Source: Vibrio sp. SS-MA-C1-2
GTDB taxonomy: Bacteria > Pseudomonadota > Gammaproteobacteria > Enterobacterales > Vibrionaceae
Length of the DNA: 64,000 nt
NCBI RefSeq assembly: GCF_021513135.1
Contig: NZ_CP090981.1
Location: forward strand, 2,170,001-2,234,000
Direction: 5' to 3'
Position 1 is the stretch's first letter, and every line of letters begins with the position of its first letter. Shown here piece by piece: positions 9,438-18,136 of the stretch. A program made the translations under genes and the position numbers. Under the pieces are notes generated by a model. That model ran no database searches, was not told the DNA's origin, and saw nothing but the letters and a program-made list of their open reading frames with translations.

Positions 9438-11039
9438 ATGGAAAATATAATTATCTCAGTCTTTCCAATTTTATTACTAATTTGGATGATGACAAAAAAG
9501 AATGCCTACCCTTCATATATTGCACTACCCGCAACCGCAGTATTAGTTGGTATTCTACAACTATTCTATTTTGACGCTAACCCAATATTAGTCGGTGCAA
9601 ATGTAATTACTGGTGCTTTATCAGCCATTACACCTGTGTCGATTATTGCCGGTGCTATTCTTTTAAATCGTGTTAATGAAATTTCTGGTGCGCAAGCGAT
9701 TACTAGTCGCTGGCTTGAAACCATCAATAAAAATAAAATTGCTCAATTAATGATTATTGGTTGGGCTTTTGCCTTTATGCTTGAAGGTGCTTCTGGTTTT
9801 GGTACACCTGCGGCGATTGCTGCACCAATCTTAATGGGACTTGGTTTCAATCCATTAAAGGTTGCAATGCTTGCATTAGTCATGAACTCTGTACCCGTTT
9901 CATTTGGTGCAGTAGGAACACCTACTTGGTTTGGTTTTGGTAATCTTGGCTTAAATGATCAAGCACTACTAGATGTTGGGCGCACAACAGCATTAATTCA
10001 TACTATTGCTGCTACCATCATCCCTTTATTAGCGTTACGATTCTTGATGAGTTGGAGAGCGATTCGTAAAAATATCATCTATATTCAACTAAGTATTTTC
10101 TCTTGTACTTTACCTTACTTAATTCTGGCACAATGGAATTACGAGTTCCCTGCTCTTGTGGGTGGTGCGATTGGTTTTGTACTATCAATTATTCTTGCTA
10201 ATTATAATATTGGCCTATCAAACAATGATGAAGAATCAAATCCAACCGATTCTCAATTAGTTGAAAAATCCAAGGTTCCTTTTACACATGTTGTAAAAGC
10301 AATGACTCCAACCATCCTATTAATTGCAATACTAGTTCTAACTCGAATTAAACAATTAGGAATAAAAGGATTATTAAATGATGCAACTCAGCTGTTTAGT
10401 TTTGACTTTGGTTCATTCGGTCATTTAAGTGTCAGTCGTGCTTTAATTATTAAGTTTAGTGATATTTTCGGTACTCATGCAGCCTGGGCTTATAAAACAC
10501 TCTACGTTCCAGCAATTATACCATTCTTAGTTGTTTCAATTATTTCAATTATCATCTTCAAAATGCCCTCTAAAGATGCAAAACGTGCATTTACAGAAAC
10601 GGCATCAGGCATAAAATTACCATTTATCGCCCTAATCGGTGCATTAATTATGGTTAAATTTATGATGTTAGGTGGTGAACACTCACCAATCATGACTGTC
10701 GGTACGGCATTTGCGGACGTGATGGGTAAAAATTGGCAATATGTGGCAAGTTACCTTGGTGCAGTCGGTGCATTCTTCTCAGGCTCTGCAACCGTTTCGA
10801 ATTTAACGTTTGGTGCGATTCAAAACACGATTGCAACAACTGTAGGTCTGCCTACTCATTTGGTCTTAGCATTACAATCAGTGGGCGGTGCGATGGGGAA
10901 TATGGTCTGCCTTAATAATATTATTGCTGTGTCAACGATACTCGGTATTAAAAACCAAGAAGGATACATAATTAAGCGTACCGTTAAACCTATGATTGTT
11001 TATGGCGTTATCGCGGCAATTGTAAGCGCATTCTTGTAA
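9438..11039 (+). CDS. lldP: L-lactate permease LldP
   Basis: This inner-membrane permease brings lactate (and probably glycolate) into the cell with protons. The 533-residue protein is hydrophobic throughout, with more than a dozen membrane segments. It carries LctP-family signatures such as GWAFAFMLEGASGFGTPAAI, ALVMNSVPVSFGAVGTPTW and GAFFSGSATVSNLTFGAIQ, and ends with GAMGNMVCLNNIIAVSTILG. Length is close to the usual 530-560. It is followed, after a hairpin, by lutABC, so uptake and oxidation of lactate are encoded together. No lldR/lutR-type regulator is adjacent. Confidence 0.95.
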   Translation: MENIIISVFPILLLIWMMTKKNAYPSYIALPATAVLVGILQLFYFDANPILVGANVITGALSAITPVSIIAGAILLNRVNEISGAQAITSRWLETINKNKIAQLMIIGWAFAFMLEGASGFGTPAAIAAPILMGLGFNPLKVAMLALVMNSVPVSFGAVGTPTWFGFGNLGLNDQALLDVGRTTALIHTIAATIIPLLALRFLMSWRAIRKNIIYIQLSIFSCTLPYLILAQWNYEFPALVGGAIGFVLSIILANYNIGLSNNDEESNPTDSQLVEKSKVPFTHVVKAMTPTILLIAILVLTRIKQLGIKGLLNDATQLFSFDFGSFGHLSVSRALIIKFSDIFGTHAAWAYKTLYVPAIIPFLVVSIISIIIFKMPSKDAKRAFTETASGIKLPFIALIGALIMVKFMMLGGEHSPIMTVGTAFADVMGKNWQYVASYLGAVGAFFSGSATVSNLTFGAIQNTIATTVGLPTHLVLALQSVGGAMGNMVCLNNIIAVSTILGIKNQEGYIIKRTVKPMIVYGVIAAIVSAFL

Positions 11040-11060
11040 ATAAAATTGAAAACTAATATT

Positions 11061-11085
11061 GGGTTGTTAATGTTATTAACAACCC
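11061..11085 (+). promoter_or_regulatory. Intercistronic hairpin between lldP and lutA
   Basis: GGGTTGTTAAT and ATTAACAACCC form a perfect 11-bp stem with a three-base loop. No U-run follows, so it is better read as an mRNA-stabilising or attenuating hairpin than as a full terminator. Confidence 0.5.
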
Positions 11086-11146
11086 ACCCAATCATCTAAA
11101 ATAGATGATATCCAGCAAATGCCCTAGTTAACCCCGGAGTCGAATA

Positions 11147-11866
11147 ATGAAAGTAAACTTTTTTGTCACTTGCCTTGGAGACACTGTTAAAGCAGAAGTT
11201 GCCAAGAAAACCGTACTTTTATTAGAGAAATTAAATTGTGAAGTCATTTTCCCAGAAAAACAGGGTTGTTGTGGTCAGCCATCATTGAACAGTGGCTATA
11301 TCAAAGAAAGTAAAGCAGCAATAAAAAATATGATTACTGCTTTTGAAATAAATGATTACCCAATTGTTTCTCCTGCTGGCTCTTGTGTTGCCAGTATCAA
11401 AAAATACCCAGAATTTCTCGCTGATGAACCTGAATGGGTAGAACGTGCTCAAAAAGTGTCAGATCGATTTTTTGAATTAACCCAGTTTATCGTCAATCAA
11501 TTAGGTGTCGAAAACTTAGGCGCACGTTTAAATGGTCGTGCTGTTTATCACCCATCGTGTAGCTTAATTCGTAAACTAGGTGTTCGCGAAGAGCCTTTAA
11601 AACTATTAGCGAATGTTGAAGGTTTAGAGATGGTTGGCATTAAAAACCAAGAAACATGTTGCGGTTTTGGTGGCACGTTCTCGGTTAAAATGTCTGAGAT
11701 CTCGGGTGAAATGGTGAAAGAGAAAGTATTACACATCTCTGAGGTTGAGCCTGATTATTTAATTGGTGCCGATATCAGTTGTTTAATCAATATTGGTGGT
11801 CGTATTAGCCGTGAAGGTAAACCGGTTAAAGTTTTACACATCGTCGATGTATTAATGAGTCACTGA
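11147..11866 (+). CDS. lutA: Lactate utilization protein A (LldE-type Fe-S subunit)
   Basis: LutA/LldE is one subunit of the cytoplasmic L-lactate dehydrogenase complex LutABC that oxidises lactate to pyruvate without flavin. The 239-residue protein has the two cysteine-rich CCG domains of the heterodisulfide-reductase-like family: CCGQPSLNSG around residue 41 and CCGFGGTFSVKMSEISGEM near residue 171, plus YHPSCSLIRKLG. Length is typical. A good Shine-Dalgarno (CCGGAG) precedes the ATG. It is 12 bases from lutB, which argues for one transcript with lutB and lutC. Confidence 0.95.
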   Translation: MKVNFFVTCLGDTVKAEVAKKTVLLLEKLNCEVIFPEKQGCCGQPSLNSGYIKESKAAIKNMITAFEINDYPIVSPAGSCVASIKKYPEFLADEPEWVERAQKVSDRFFELTQFIVNQLGVENLGARLNGRAVYHPSCSLIRKLGVREEPLKLLANVEGLEMVGIKNQETCCGFGGTFSVKMSEISGEMVKEKVLHISEVEPDYLIGADISCLINIGGRISREGKPVKVLHIVDVLMSH

Positions 11867-11878
11867 GGAGTAACGGCT

Positions 11879-13294
11879 ATGTCAATGAAAACAAGTGATA
11901 TCAAATTTAAAGAACGTATTGAAATCCAAATGAAAGATGACAATATGCGTCAAGCCGTTGCAGGTGCTCAAGAGCGTATGTTCGCTAATCGTCAAAAAGC
12001 CGCTGATGCATTAGGTCATTGGGAAGAGTGGCGTGATATGGGGATGGATATCCGTAACCATGTCCTTGAACATTTAGATTATTATCTCGATCAACTGAGT
12101 AACAATGTTGAACGTAATGGCGGTCATGTCTTTTTTGCTCAAACCAAAGAAGAAGCCTCTGATTATATTGAAAATATTATTCAGCAGAAAAATGCAAAGA
12201 AAGTCGTAAAATCTAAATCAATGGTGACGGAAGAGATTGGTCTAAATCAAATGATTACTCGCAACGATTGTGAAGTGATTGAAACGGATTTAGGTGAGTA
12301 TATTCTTCAAGTGGATGATTACGATCCACCATCCCACATTGTTGTTCCAGCACTACACAAAAATCGTACTCAAATTAAAGATATCTTTAAAGAAAAACTA
12401 AATTACCAAGGCACAACTGACCCTGAAGAGATGACGCGTTTTGTTCGTCAACACATTCGTCATGATTTTCTTGAAGCTGAAATTGGGATTACCGGTTGTA
12501 ACTTTGCGGTTGCAGAGTCAGGTTCGATTAGCCTTGTCACCAATGAAGGAAATGCCCGTTTAGCGACATCACTACCAAAAACTCACATTGCCGTCATGGG
12601 CATGGAGCGTATTGTTCCGACCTTTGAAGAGTTAGACATCGTCGTTAGTTTGCTTTGTCGTAGTGCTGTGGGTCAACCATTAACAGGTTATGTGACCGCG
12701 TTAACTGGCCCTCGCGAAAATGATCAGTGTGATGGTCCAGAAGAGTTCCATTTAGTGATCTTAGATAATGGCCGTTCTGATATTCTAGGCTCGAAATTTA
12801 AAGACATTTTACGTTGTATTCGTTGTGCGGCTTGTGTCAATACTTGCCCAGCTTATCGACACATTGGTGGTCAATCTTACGGTTCAATCTACTCTGGTCC
12901 AATTGGTGCAGTATTATCTCCTCTATTAGGCGGTTATGATGATTTTAAAGATCTCCCCAATGCCTGTAGCTTATGTAAAGCCTGTCATGATGTTTGTCCT
13001 GTGAAAATCCCATTATCGGATCTCCTATTAAAACACCGTGAAAATATCGCCAAAGAGGGTCGTAGTGCCTTTATTGAACGCGCTTCAATCAGTGCTTTTA
13101 CCTTTGTTAATGCACATCCTGCCATTTGGGATACCACAGTGAAAGTGGGTGCGCGGTTTGCGGGTAGCTTAATCCGTAACGGTAAAATGCCATTTAATGT
13201 CGGTGCGATTGGTGAGTGGGCTGAGACTCGAGATCTTCCACAACCTGATGGTCAATCTTTCCGTAGCTGGTTTAAAAATAGAAAACAAAACTAA
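11879..13294 (+). CDS. lutB: Lactate utilization protein B (LldF-type Fe-S subunit)
   Basis: LutB/LldF is the large subunit of the LutABC lactate dehydrogenase. The N-terminal two thirds form the LUD domain ([20 protein letters not shown] is diagnostic). The C-terminal part has two ferredoxin-like [4Fe-4S] motifs, [19 protein letters not shown] around residue 320 and [19 protein letters not shown] around residue 365. At 471 residues it is normal for the family. It starts 12 bases after lutA with GAGGAG upstream, and stops 13 bases before lutC. Cytoplasmic; no signal peptide. Confidence 0.95.
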   Translation: MSMKTSDIKFKERIEIQMKDDNMRQAVAGAQERMFANRQKAADALGHWEEWRDMGMDIRNHVLEHLDYYLDQLSNNVERNGGHVFFAQTKEEASDYIENIIQQKNAKKVVKSKSMVTEEIGLNQMITRNDCEVIETDLGEYILQVDDYDPPSHIVVPALHKNRTQIKDIFKEKLNYQGTTDPEEMTRFVRQHIRHDFLEAEIGITGCNFAVAESGSISLVTNEGNARLATSLPKTHIAVMGMERIVPTFEELDIVVSLLCRSAVGQPLTGYVTALTGPRENDQCDGPEEFHLVILDNGRSDILGSKFKDILRCIRCAACVNTCPAYRHIGGQSYGSIYSGPIGAVLSPLLGGYDDFKDLPNACSLCKACHDVCPVKIPLSDLLLKHRENIAKEGRSAFIERASISAFTFVNAHPAIWDTTVKVGARFAGSLIRNGKMPFNVGAIGEWAETRDLPQPDGQSFRSWFKNRKQN

Positions 13295-13307
13295 GAGGTA
13301 TCAGATA

Positions 13308-14090
13308 ATGTCTACGAATACAAAAAATTCCAGTGAACAATCTGGTCGCATCTATAATAAATCCAGTTTTCTAGATAACTTAGCGAAAAAGCTAGGTAGA
13401 GAGAGACAATTAACACCTGTAGCGAAGCCGGCTTTTCGCTCAAATTGCCATCAAGATGTAATGGCTGATTTTAGCCAAGATCAACTTAAAGATGTGTTAG
13501 TGGAATATACGCAGAGCACATTAGGTGCAAATGCAATTGTGACGACTCAAGCTGACTTAACTGCAACATTAAAGCAAGAGTGTCTCAATTATTGTCAAAA
13601 TGATGATGCTTTAACCAGTAAGCCGGAAACAGATAAATACGATATCTCTATCTCAGCGGATACACGATTATTGGGTTTAATTGAGGTTGAAGAGTTACAA
13701 GATAGTATGATGATGCCTATTGTTTGGGATCAGTCATTAGGTTATCAAGGCAATATTGAAGTGGCAGAGCGAGCAAAAGTTGGGATTGTTTTTGCTGAAC
13801 AAGCACTAGCAGAGTCAGGCACCATGGTACTTTATAGCCAAGCAGCACAAGGACGAGCGATCAGTTTATTACCTGAAGCATCAATCTTTGTCGTGCCTAA
13901 AAGCGCACTCGTGCCACGCATCACCCAAGCAACAGAAAGACTCCATCACCAAGCCCAACGTGGTGAACGAGTTCCTTCTTGTGTTAACTTTATCTCGGGC
14001 CCTAGCTCGACAGCAGATATTGAATTAATTAAAGTGGTTGGTGTTCATGGTCCTGTTTATGCGACCTATGTCATTATTGATGATTTATAA
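13308..14090 (+). CDS. lutC: Lactate utilization protein C (LldG-type LUD protein)
   Basis: LutC/LldG is the third subunit of the LutABC complex. The C-terminal half shows the LUD/DUF162 motif, with FAEQALAESGTMVLYSQ, LLPEASIFVVPKSALVPRI and the terminal FISGPSSTADIELIKVVGVH. I take the ATG at 13308, preceded by TAAGAGGTATC with a good ribosome-binding site, giving 260 residues; the frame is open upstream to 13197, but that part overlaps lutB and is not coding. The gene ends 36 bases before an inverted repeat now interrupted by an ERIC element. Confidence 0.95.
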   Translation: MSTNTKNSSEQSGRIYNKSSFLDNLAKKLGRERQLTPVAKPAFRSNCHQDVMADFSQDQLKDVLVEYTQSTLGANAIVTTQADLTATLKQECLNYCQNDDALTSKPETDKYDISISADTRLLGLIEVEELQDSMMMPIVWDQSLGYQGNIEVAERAKVGIVFAEQALAESGTMVLYSQAAQGRAISLLPEASIFVVPKSALVPRITQATERLHHQAQRGERVPSCVNFISGPSSTADIELIKVVGVHGPVYATYVIIDDL

Positions 14091-14125
14091 TTAAGTCATA
14101 TCCATCAACCTTGAAAGGGTAAAAT

Positions 14126-14303
14126 AAAGCCCCATTGAAATTAACTTATTTGATTTATACCTAAAATAATTGGCGTTGCTAGTAGGCGGCAAGTGAGTGA
14201 GGCCCCCTGAGTATAGGTGTACTCTATGATTGGGGCGAACGAATACAGCCAACAACCTAGCGACTTCAACTATGAAGGGTATAGTTAATTTCAATGGGGC
14301 TTT
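14126..14303. terminator. Perfect 21-bp inverted repeat split by an ERIC element
   Basis: Positions 14126-14146 and 14283-14303 are exact reverse complements (core GCCCCATTGAAATTAACT), and the right arm runs into TTTTT. This looks like the lutC terminator stem with an ERIC element (14157-14283) occupying its loop. Whether it still terminates is unknown. The same region could serve the convergent TauE gene. Confidence 0.75.
14157..14283 (+). repeat. ERIC element, full length, inside a terminator loop
   Basis: All ERIC blocks are present: ACCTAAAATAATTGGCGTTG, CTAGTAGGCGGCAAGTGAGT, GAGTATAGGTGTACTCTATG, ATTGGGGCGAACGAATACAG and CCAACAACCTAGCGACTTCA. It is one of the best-preserved copies in the window and ends in TATA next to the right terminator arm. 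Confidence 0.93.
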
Positions 14304-14365
14304 TTATTATTCGCTCATCGTTTATTGAGACATTCATTTCAAAATATTCACGTAAAGATCGGCAA

Positions 14366-15088
14366 TTAAAGATTAAGCGCAGTAAAAATCATTCTGAAAG
14401 CTAAAAATGTCAAAATAATCGATAATACTACTGATAAATATTTAATATTTGCTTTCCCTTGCAGTTTTTTACCGACATAGGACCCCGCTATTGCCGCAAT
14501 AATCATAAAAGTAATAAGTGGTAGATAATTGATAAAAGCAAATCCGAGCAAAATATAGATCACCAACTTAGTCATATGGCTAAAGGCTGTAAAAATAGCG
14601 GTAGTTGCAACTAGCTGTTGATGGTTGGAATATTTTTTCTTCATTGCTGAGATAATCAACGGACCCGGCGCACCGATAAACAGCCCGATACTACCTTGAA
14701 TTGCACCTAATAAAAATAGGCTTTCAACTTGGCTAAATAGCTTCATCGCCGGCTTACACCAAAGATTTAACAGAACATAAATGCCCATAATCAAAGGAAT
14801 ATACTCCAACGAGATCTGTTTAAGTATCAAGCCACCAGCAATAGCGCCTGTGGTACAGCCAACAATAAACAACGGGATAACGGAGCGATCAATACTGTTT
14901 TTCATAAAATAAGCACGGCTTAAATTACTAAACAATTGCACAACGCCATGGACAGGGATAATAACCGCAGGGGCTAACCATTGTGGTAGCAGAGTTAATA
15001 ACACCAATCCCCCACCCGCACCAACAATGGCAGTAAAGGCAGAGGTAAAAAAGGTCAGTGAAGAAAGAATAATAATTTCAGAAGTCAT
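14366..15088 (-). CDS. TSUP (TauE/SafE) family membrane exporter
   Basis: This is a 240-residue integral membrane protein of the TauE/SafE (TSUP) family, whose members move sulfite, sulfoacetate or other organosulfur anions across the inner membrane. The repeated family signature is visible: FTSAFTAIVGAGGGLVLLTLLP near the N terminus and LGAIQGSIGLFIGAPGPLII in the second half, with about eight membrane segments. It is convergent with lutABC and upstream of the glycan ABC operon. Proximity to a sulfatase hints at sulfite or sulfate handling, but that is inference. The substrate cannot be read from sequence. Confidence 0.85.
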   Translation of the reverse strand: MTSEIIILSSLTFFTSAFTAIVGAGGGLVLLTLLPQWLAPAVIIPVHGVVQLFSNLSRAYFMKNSIDRSVIPLFIVGCTTGAIAGGLILKQISLEYIPLIMGIYVLLNLWCKPAMKLFSQVESLFLLGAIQGSIGLFIGAPGPLIISAMKKKYSNHQQLVATTAIFTAFSHMTKLVIYILLGFAFINYLPLITFMIIAAIAGSYVGKKLQGKANIKYLSVVLSIILTFLAFRMIFTALNL

Positions 15089-15221
15089 AATTAAGTCATA
15101 ATTAAGTCATTATTTTAATGGATTTTTATATTTTAATATTTTTTTCTATTAACTGGCAAGATAATAACTAAAATGTTTAGTCAAAAATAAGCAACCCCCT
15201 TTTATTAAGGATTAAAGTTTT

Positions 15222-15290
15222 AGACTTAAAATAATTCGCGTTGCTAGTAGACGGCAATTTATATACTAGCAACACGAATTATGATTTGAA
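15222..15290. repeat. Truncated ERIC forming a hairpin
   Basis: The left ERIC arm (AATAATTCGCGTTGCTAGTA, then GACGGCAA) is followed directly by its inverted copy (TACTAGCAACACGAATTAT), so the ERIC interior is missing. The result is a 17-bp near-perfect hairpin eight bases beyond the stop codon of the ABC ATPase, a likely transcript 3' end. Confidence 0.7.
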
Positions 15291-15297
15291 CATAGAA

Positions 15298-16974
15298 TTA
15301 ATGAGTCACTTCCGCGATGGGAACAGCCGCAATTAATCGCTTGGTATAAGGGTGTTTAGAATGAAAAATTACCTCATCAACCGTCCCTTGTTCTACTATT
15401 TCCCCCTCTTTCAAAACAATAACACGATCACAAAAGTACTTAACGGTTGCGATATCATGGGTAATTAAAATAAAAGAAGTACCATATCGGTTCTGATACT
15501 CAATTAATAAATCGAGAACTTGCGAACGTAAAGAGACATCTAATGCTGCGGTTGCTTCGTCAGCAATAACCACTTTAGGCTGTGTAATTAACGCACGAGC
15601 AATGACTATTCGTTGTCGTTGCCCACCTGAAAAAGCATGAGGATACCGACTAGAAAAATCAGCTTTTAACCCAACCCAATCCATCATATCTCTGACTCTC
15701 AATGTTCGCTCATCTTTATTGAGATCAGGTTGTAACTTAATTAACGGCTCTTCTAGGATATCGAAAACAGTCATTCTTGGATTAAGTGACGACCACGGAT
15801 CTTGAAAGATTAAACGCAGTTGAGAAAACAGGATGTCTCGAGGTTTTCTTTTGTAATTGGAAAGATCGACGATCTCACCATCATGACTTGCTAAATAGCT
15901 AATACGACCTTCCGTTGCAGGAGATAGTCCTAAAATAGCTCGACCCAATGTGCTTTTCCCTGATCCGGACTCTCCAACAATTCCTAAAGACTCTCTTGGA
16001 TACAGTTCTAAATTGGCATGATTAACCGCGGTGATAAATTGCTTTTTTTCGAAAAAACCACTTGGCTTCTCAAATTTTTTACTCAGATTTTTGATGGTTA
16101 ATATTTGAGAATTTGTCGTATTTTTTTCAAATTCAAATGGTATTTTAATAATGGATTTATGCTCTAAGGCTCTTGTTGCATTCATTAATTTACATGTGTA
16201 CGGATGTTGTGGCTTCTCAAAAATCTGAGCGACTTCTCCACATTCAACCAGCTCTCCTTGTTCCATAACAGCGACACGATCTGAGATTTGTGCAACCACA
16301 CCCAAATCATGAGTAATAAAAAGAATTGCCATGCCATACTCTTTTTGAAGATCAGCCAGTAGAGATAAAATTTCCGCTTGAGTCGTGACATCAAGTGCAG
16401 TCGTTGGTTCATCAGCAATTAAAACATCAGGTTGCGAGGCAATCGCCATTGCAATAACAACCCGTTGCCTCTGGCCACCAGACAGTTCAAATGAATATTT
16501 ATTGATTAAACTCTCAGGTTCTGGCATTTGAACTTGATATAACAACTCAATCGCCCTTGAATGCGCCTCGCCTTTTGTCATAGTTGAATCGATTAAGCAG
16601 AGAACTTCTTTAATTTGATCACCCACTTTATGGACTGGACTTAATGCAGACATCGGTTCTTGAGAGATCAGAGAAAAGTTAAAACAACGTAGTGAACGAC
16701 ATATCTCAGACTTAGGATCTAATTTCGCAATATCAAGGATTTCATTCTCTTTATCGGAATAGAAGATTTCTCCAGAATCTATTCTTCCAGGATTATCAAT
16801 AAGCTGCATCAATGCAGAAGCTGTCACTGATTTTCCAGATCCTGACTCACCAATCAATGATAAGGTTTCTCCTGAATGTAAATCAAAACTGACGTCTTTC
16901 ACTGCATGAAAAAGTTCCGTACTGGTAGGAAAGCTAATATTCAAGTTTTTAACTTGTAAAATAGGATGACTCAT
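15298..16974 (-). CDS. Fused double ATPase of peptide/glycan ABC importer (YejF/OppDF type)
   Basis: This 558-residue cytoplasmic protein fuses two ABC ATPase domains, as in YejF. The first half has Walker A GESGSGKSVTAS, signature LSGGQRQRVVIAMAIA and Walker B VLIADEPTTALDV. The second has GESGSGKSTLGRA, FSGGQRQRIVIARAL and VVIADEATAALDV. Each half ends with the OppD/OppF C-terminal tail (QHPYTCKLMNA, KHPYTKRLIAAV). It should power the permeases encoded two bases upstream. In this context (PL8 lyase, sulfatase, GH112) oligosaccharide or glycan-disaccharide import is the likely role, although peptide transport cannot be excluded. The ATG at 16974 is only two bases after the preceding stop. 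Confidence 0.92.
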   Translation of the reverse strand: MSHPILQVKNLNISFPTSTELFHAVKDVSFDLHSGETLSLIGESGSGKSVTASALMQLIDNPGRIDSGEIFYSDKENEILDIAKLDPKSEICRSLRCFNFSLISQEPMSALSPVHKVGDQIKEVLCLIDSTMTKGEAHSRAIELLYQVQMPEPESLINKYSFELSGGQRQRVVIAMAIASQPDVLIADEPTTALDVTTQAEILSLLADLQKEYGMAILFITHDLGVVAQISDRVAVMEQGELVECGEVAQIFEKPQHPYTCKLMNATRALEHKSIIKIPFEFEKNTTNSQILTIKNLSKKFEKPSGFFEKKQFITAVNHANLELYPRESLGIVGESGSGKSTLGRAILGLSPATEGRISYLASHDGEIVDLSNYKRKPRDILFSQLRLIFQDPWSSLNPRMTVFDILEEPLIKLQPDLNKDERTLRVRDMMDWVGLKADFSSRYPHAFSGGQRQRIVIARALITQPKVVIADEATAALDVSLRSQVLDLLIEYQNRYGTSFILITHDIATVKYFCDRVIVLKEGEIVEQGTVDEVIFHSKHPYTKRLIAAVPIAEVTH

Positions 16975-16976
16975 TA

Positions 16977-17519
16977 TTATCTCTCCTGATCATGGTAAGG
17001 GTCACACGCATCCCGTAGACCATCGCCAACAAAATTCATCGCAAGGATCACTAATACAACAGCTAAGGCAGGAATAAGTAACCAAGCGGCTTCTGCTAAG
17101 GCTCGAATATTTTGGGCTTCTTGCAATAAGACACCCCAACTGACTATCGGCGCTTGTAATCCTAATCCAAGAAAACTCAATGCCGTCTCTCCTAAAATCA
17201 TTGCTGGGATCGCTAACGTCACAACCGCGATAATATGGCTAAGAAAATTAGGAACCATATAATTTCTTATAATCTCAATCGGACTATTACCATCTAGCCA
17301 AGCCGCTGCGACATACTCTTCTCCTTTTAGTGACATAAATCGACTTCTTACCACTCGAGCTAAATCCGGCCAAGAGATCAGTCCGAGTAATATTGTAATT
17401 AAAAAATACTTAGTTAAAGAGCTCCACTCAGCTGGAAGTGAGGCGGATAGTGCCATCCATAATGGTAACGTTGGAATAGACTTCATAAATTCAATACTTC
17501 GTTGAATAAAGTTATCCAC
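16977..17519 (-). pseudogene. ABC permease (OppC/YejE type), C-terminal part, out of frame
   Basis: This frame encodes the C-terminal 180 residues of a binding-protein-dependent permease, including the EAA loop region (EEYVAAAWLDGNSPIEIIRN) and LGETALSFLGLGLQAPIVSW, typical of OppC/DppC. It lacks the N-terminal membrane helices, which are in the other frame at 17483-18133. The junction is a run of nine G on the coding strand (17519-17527). One extra G would join the halves as YFGGGVDNFIQR, giving about 380 residues. It is annotated as the downstream half of one split gene. It could be re-initiated at the GTG at 17519, rescued by slippage, phase-variable, dead, or an assembly error. Confidence 0.8.
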
Positions 17520-18133
17520 CCCCCCCCAAAGTAGCCCGATACTCCGCCAATAAAGATACCTAAGATGAAGGTGGTTAATACGCCAATTAATCCAACTGAG
17601 AGTGATATTCTCGCCCCATAAATCAATCTAGATAACATATCTCTGCCCATTCGATCAGCACCTAATATAAAAAAAGGCTGACTAGGGTCATCTGGGTAAA
17701 TAAGTTTGTGACTCATCGGAATGAATCCAAGTAATTTGTACTTCTCAGTTTTAGCAAAAAAAGAGAAGTAAACTCGATTATTTTCATCTTCTTGGTAGAT
17801 TCGCTTTAATGTACGAGGATCAACTTTATTGGTATACAAATTAAGATGAGGAGCCCAACTCCATCCGTCATTACCTTTTTCAAAAAAACTAATGGATTGA
17901 GGCGGCGCATAAGTATATTTTCTCCAATTATCACTAGGATCGAAAGGCGCAAAAAATTCTGCAAATATCGCAATTAAATAGACCCAAAATAAAAACCACA
18001 AACTCAACCAAGCTAATTTATGTTGACGCAATTTTATCCAAATTAATTGCCATTGAGTTGCAGTAGTAAGATCGATACTCTTTTTTTCTCGATGAAAAAG
18101 GGTGTTAAATGAACGTAATGTTATATTTTTCAT
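17483..18133 (-). pseudogene. ABC permease (OppC/YejE type), N-terminal part, truncated by frameshift
   Basis: The first 200 or so residues hold the OppC N-terminal membrane helix (WLSLWFLFWVYLIAIFAEFF), a periplasmic insertion of about 80 residues, and the start of the permease core (FFILGADRMGRDMLSRLIYG, LSVGLIGVLTTFILGIFIGG). After YFGGG at the nine-G run the frame continues only 13 residues (WITLFNEVLNL) to a stop, whereas the expected continuation lies in the next frame. A permease made from this frame alone would lack the EAA motif that contacts the ATPase and so should be inactive. It begins three bases after the upstream permease gene. Confidence 0.8.
17519..17527 (-). repeat. Nine-base G homopolymer at permease frameshift
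   Basis: Nine consecutive C on the plus strand (G on the coding strand) lie exactly where the reading frame of the permease switches. A tract of seven or ten G would restore one continuous frame. Tracts of this kind are prone to slipped-strand mispairing and also to sequencing error. Confidence 0.85.
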
Positions 18134-18136
18134 CTT

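Noticed and set aside
14091-14294. 67-codon minus-strand ORF overlapping the ERIC at 14157-14283
   Set aside because: Its peptide (MLAVFVRPNHRVHLYS-like part) is the translation of the ERIC antisense strand and recurs at 23083-23313. The similarity comes from the repeat, not from a gene family.
17483-17519. Overlap of the two permease frames read as two separate genes
   Set aside because: Each half lacks parts every OppC permease has, and the two align end to end as one protein at the G-run, so a split gene is the better reading.
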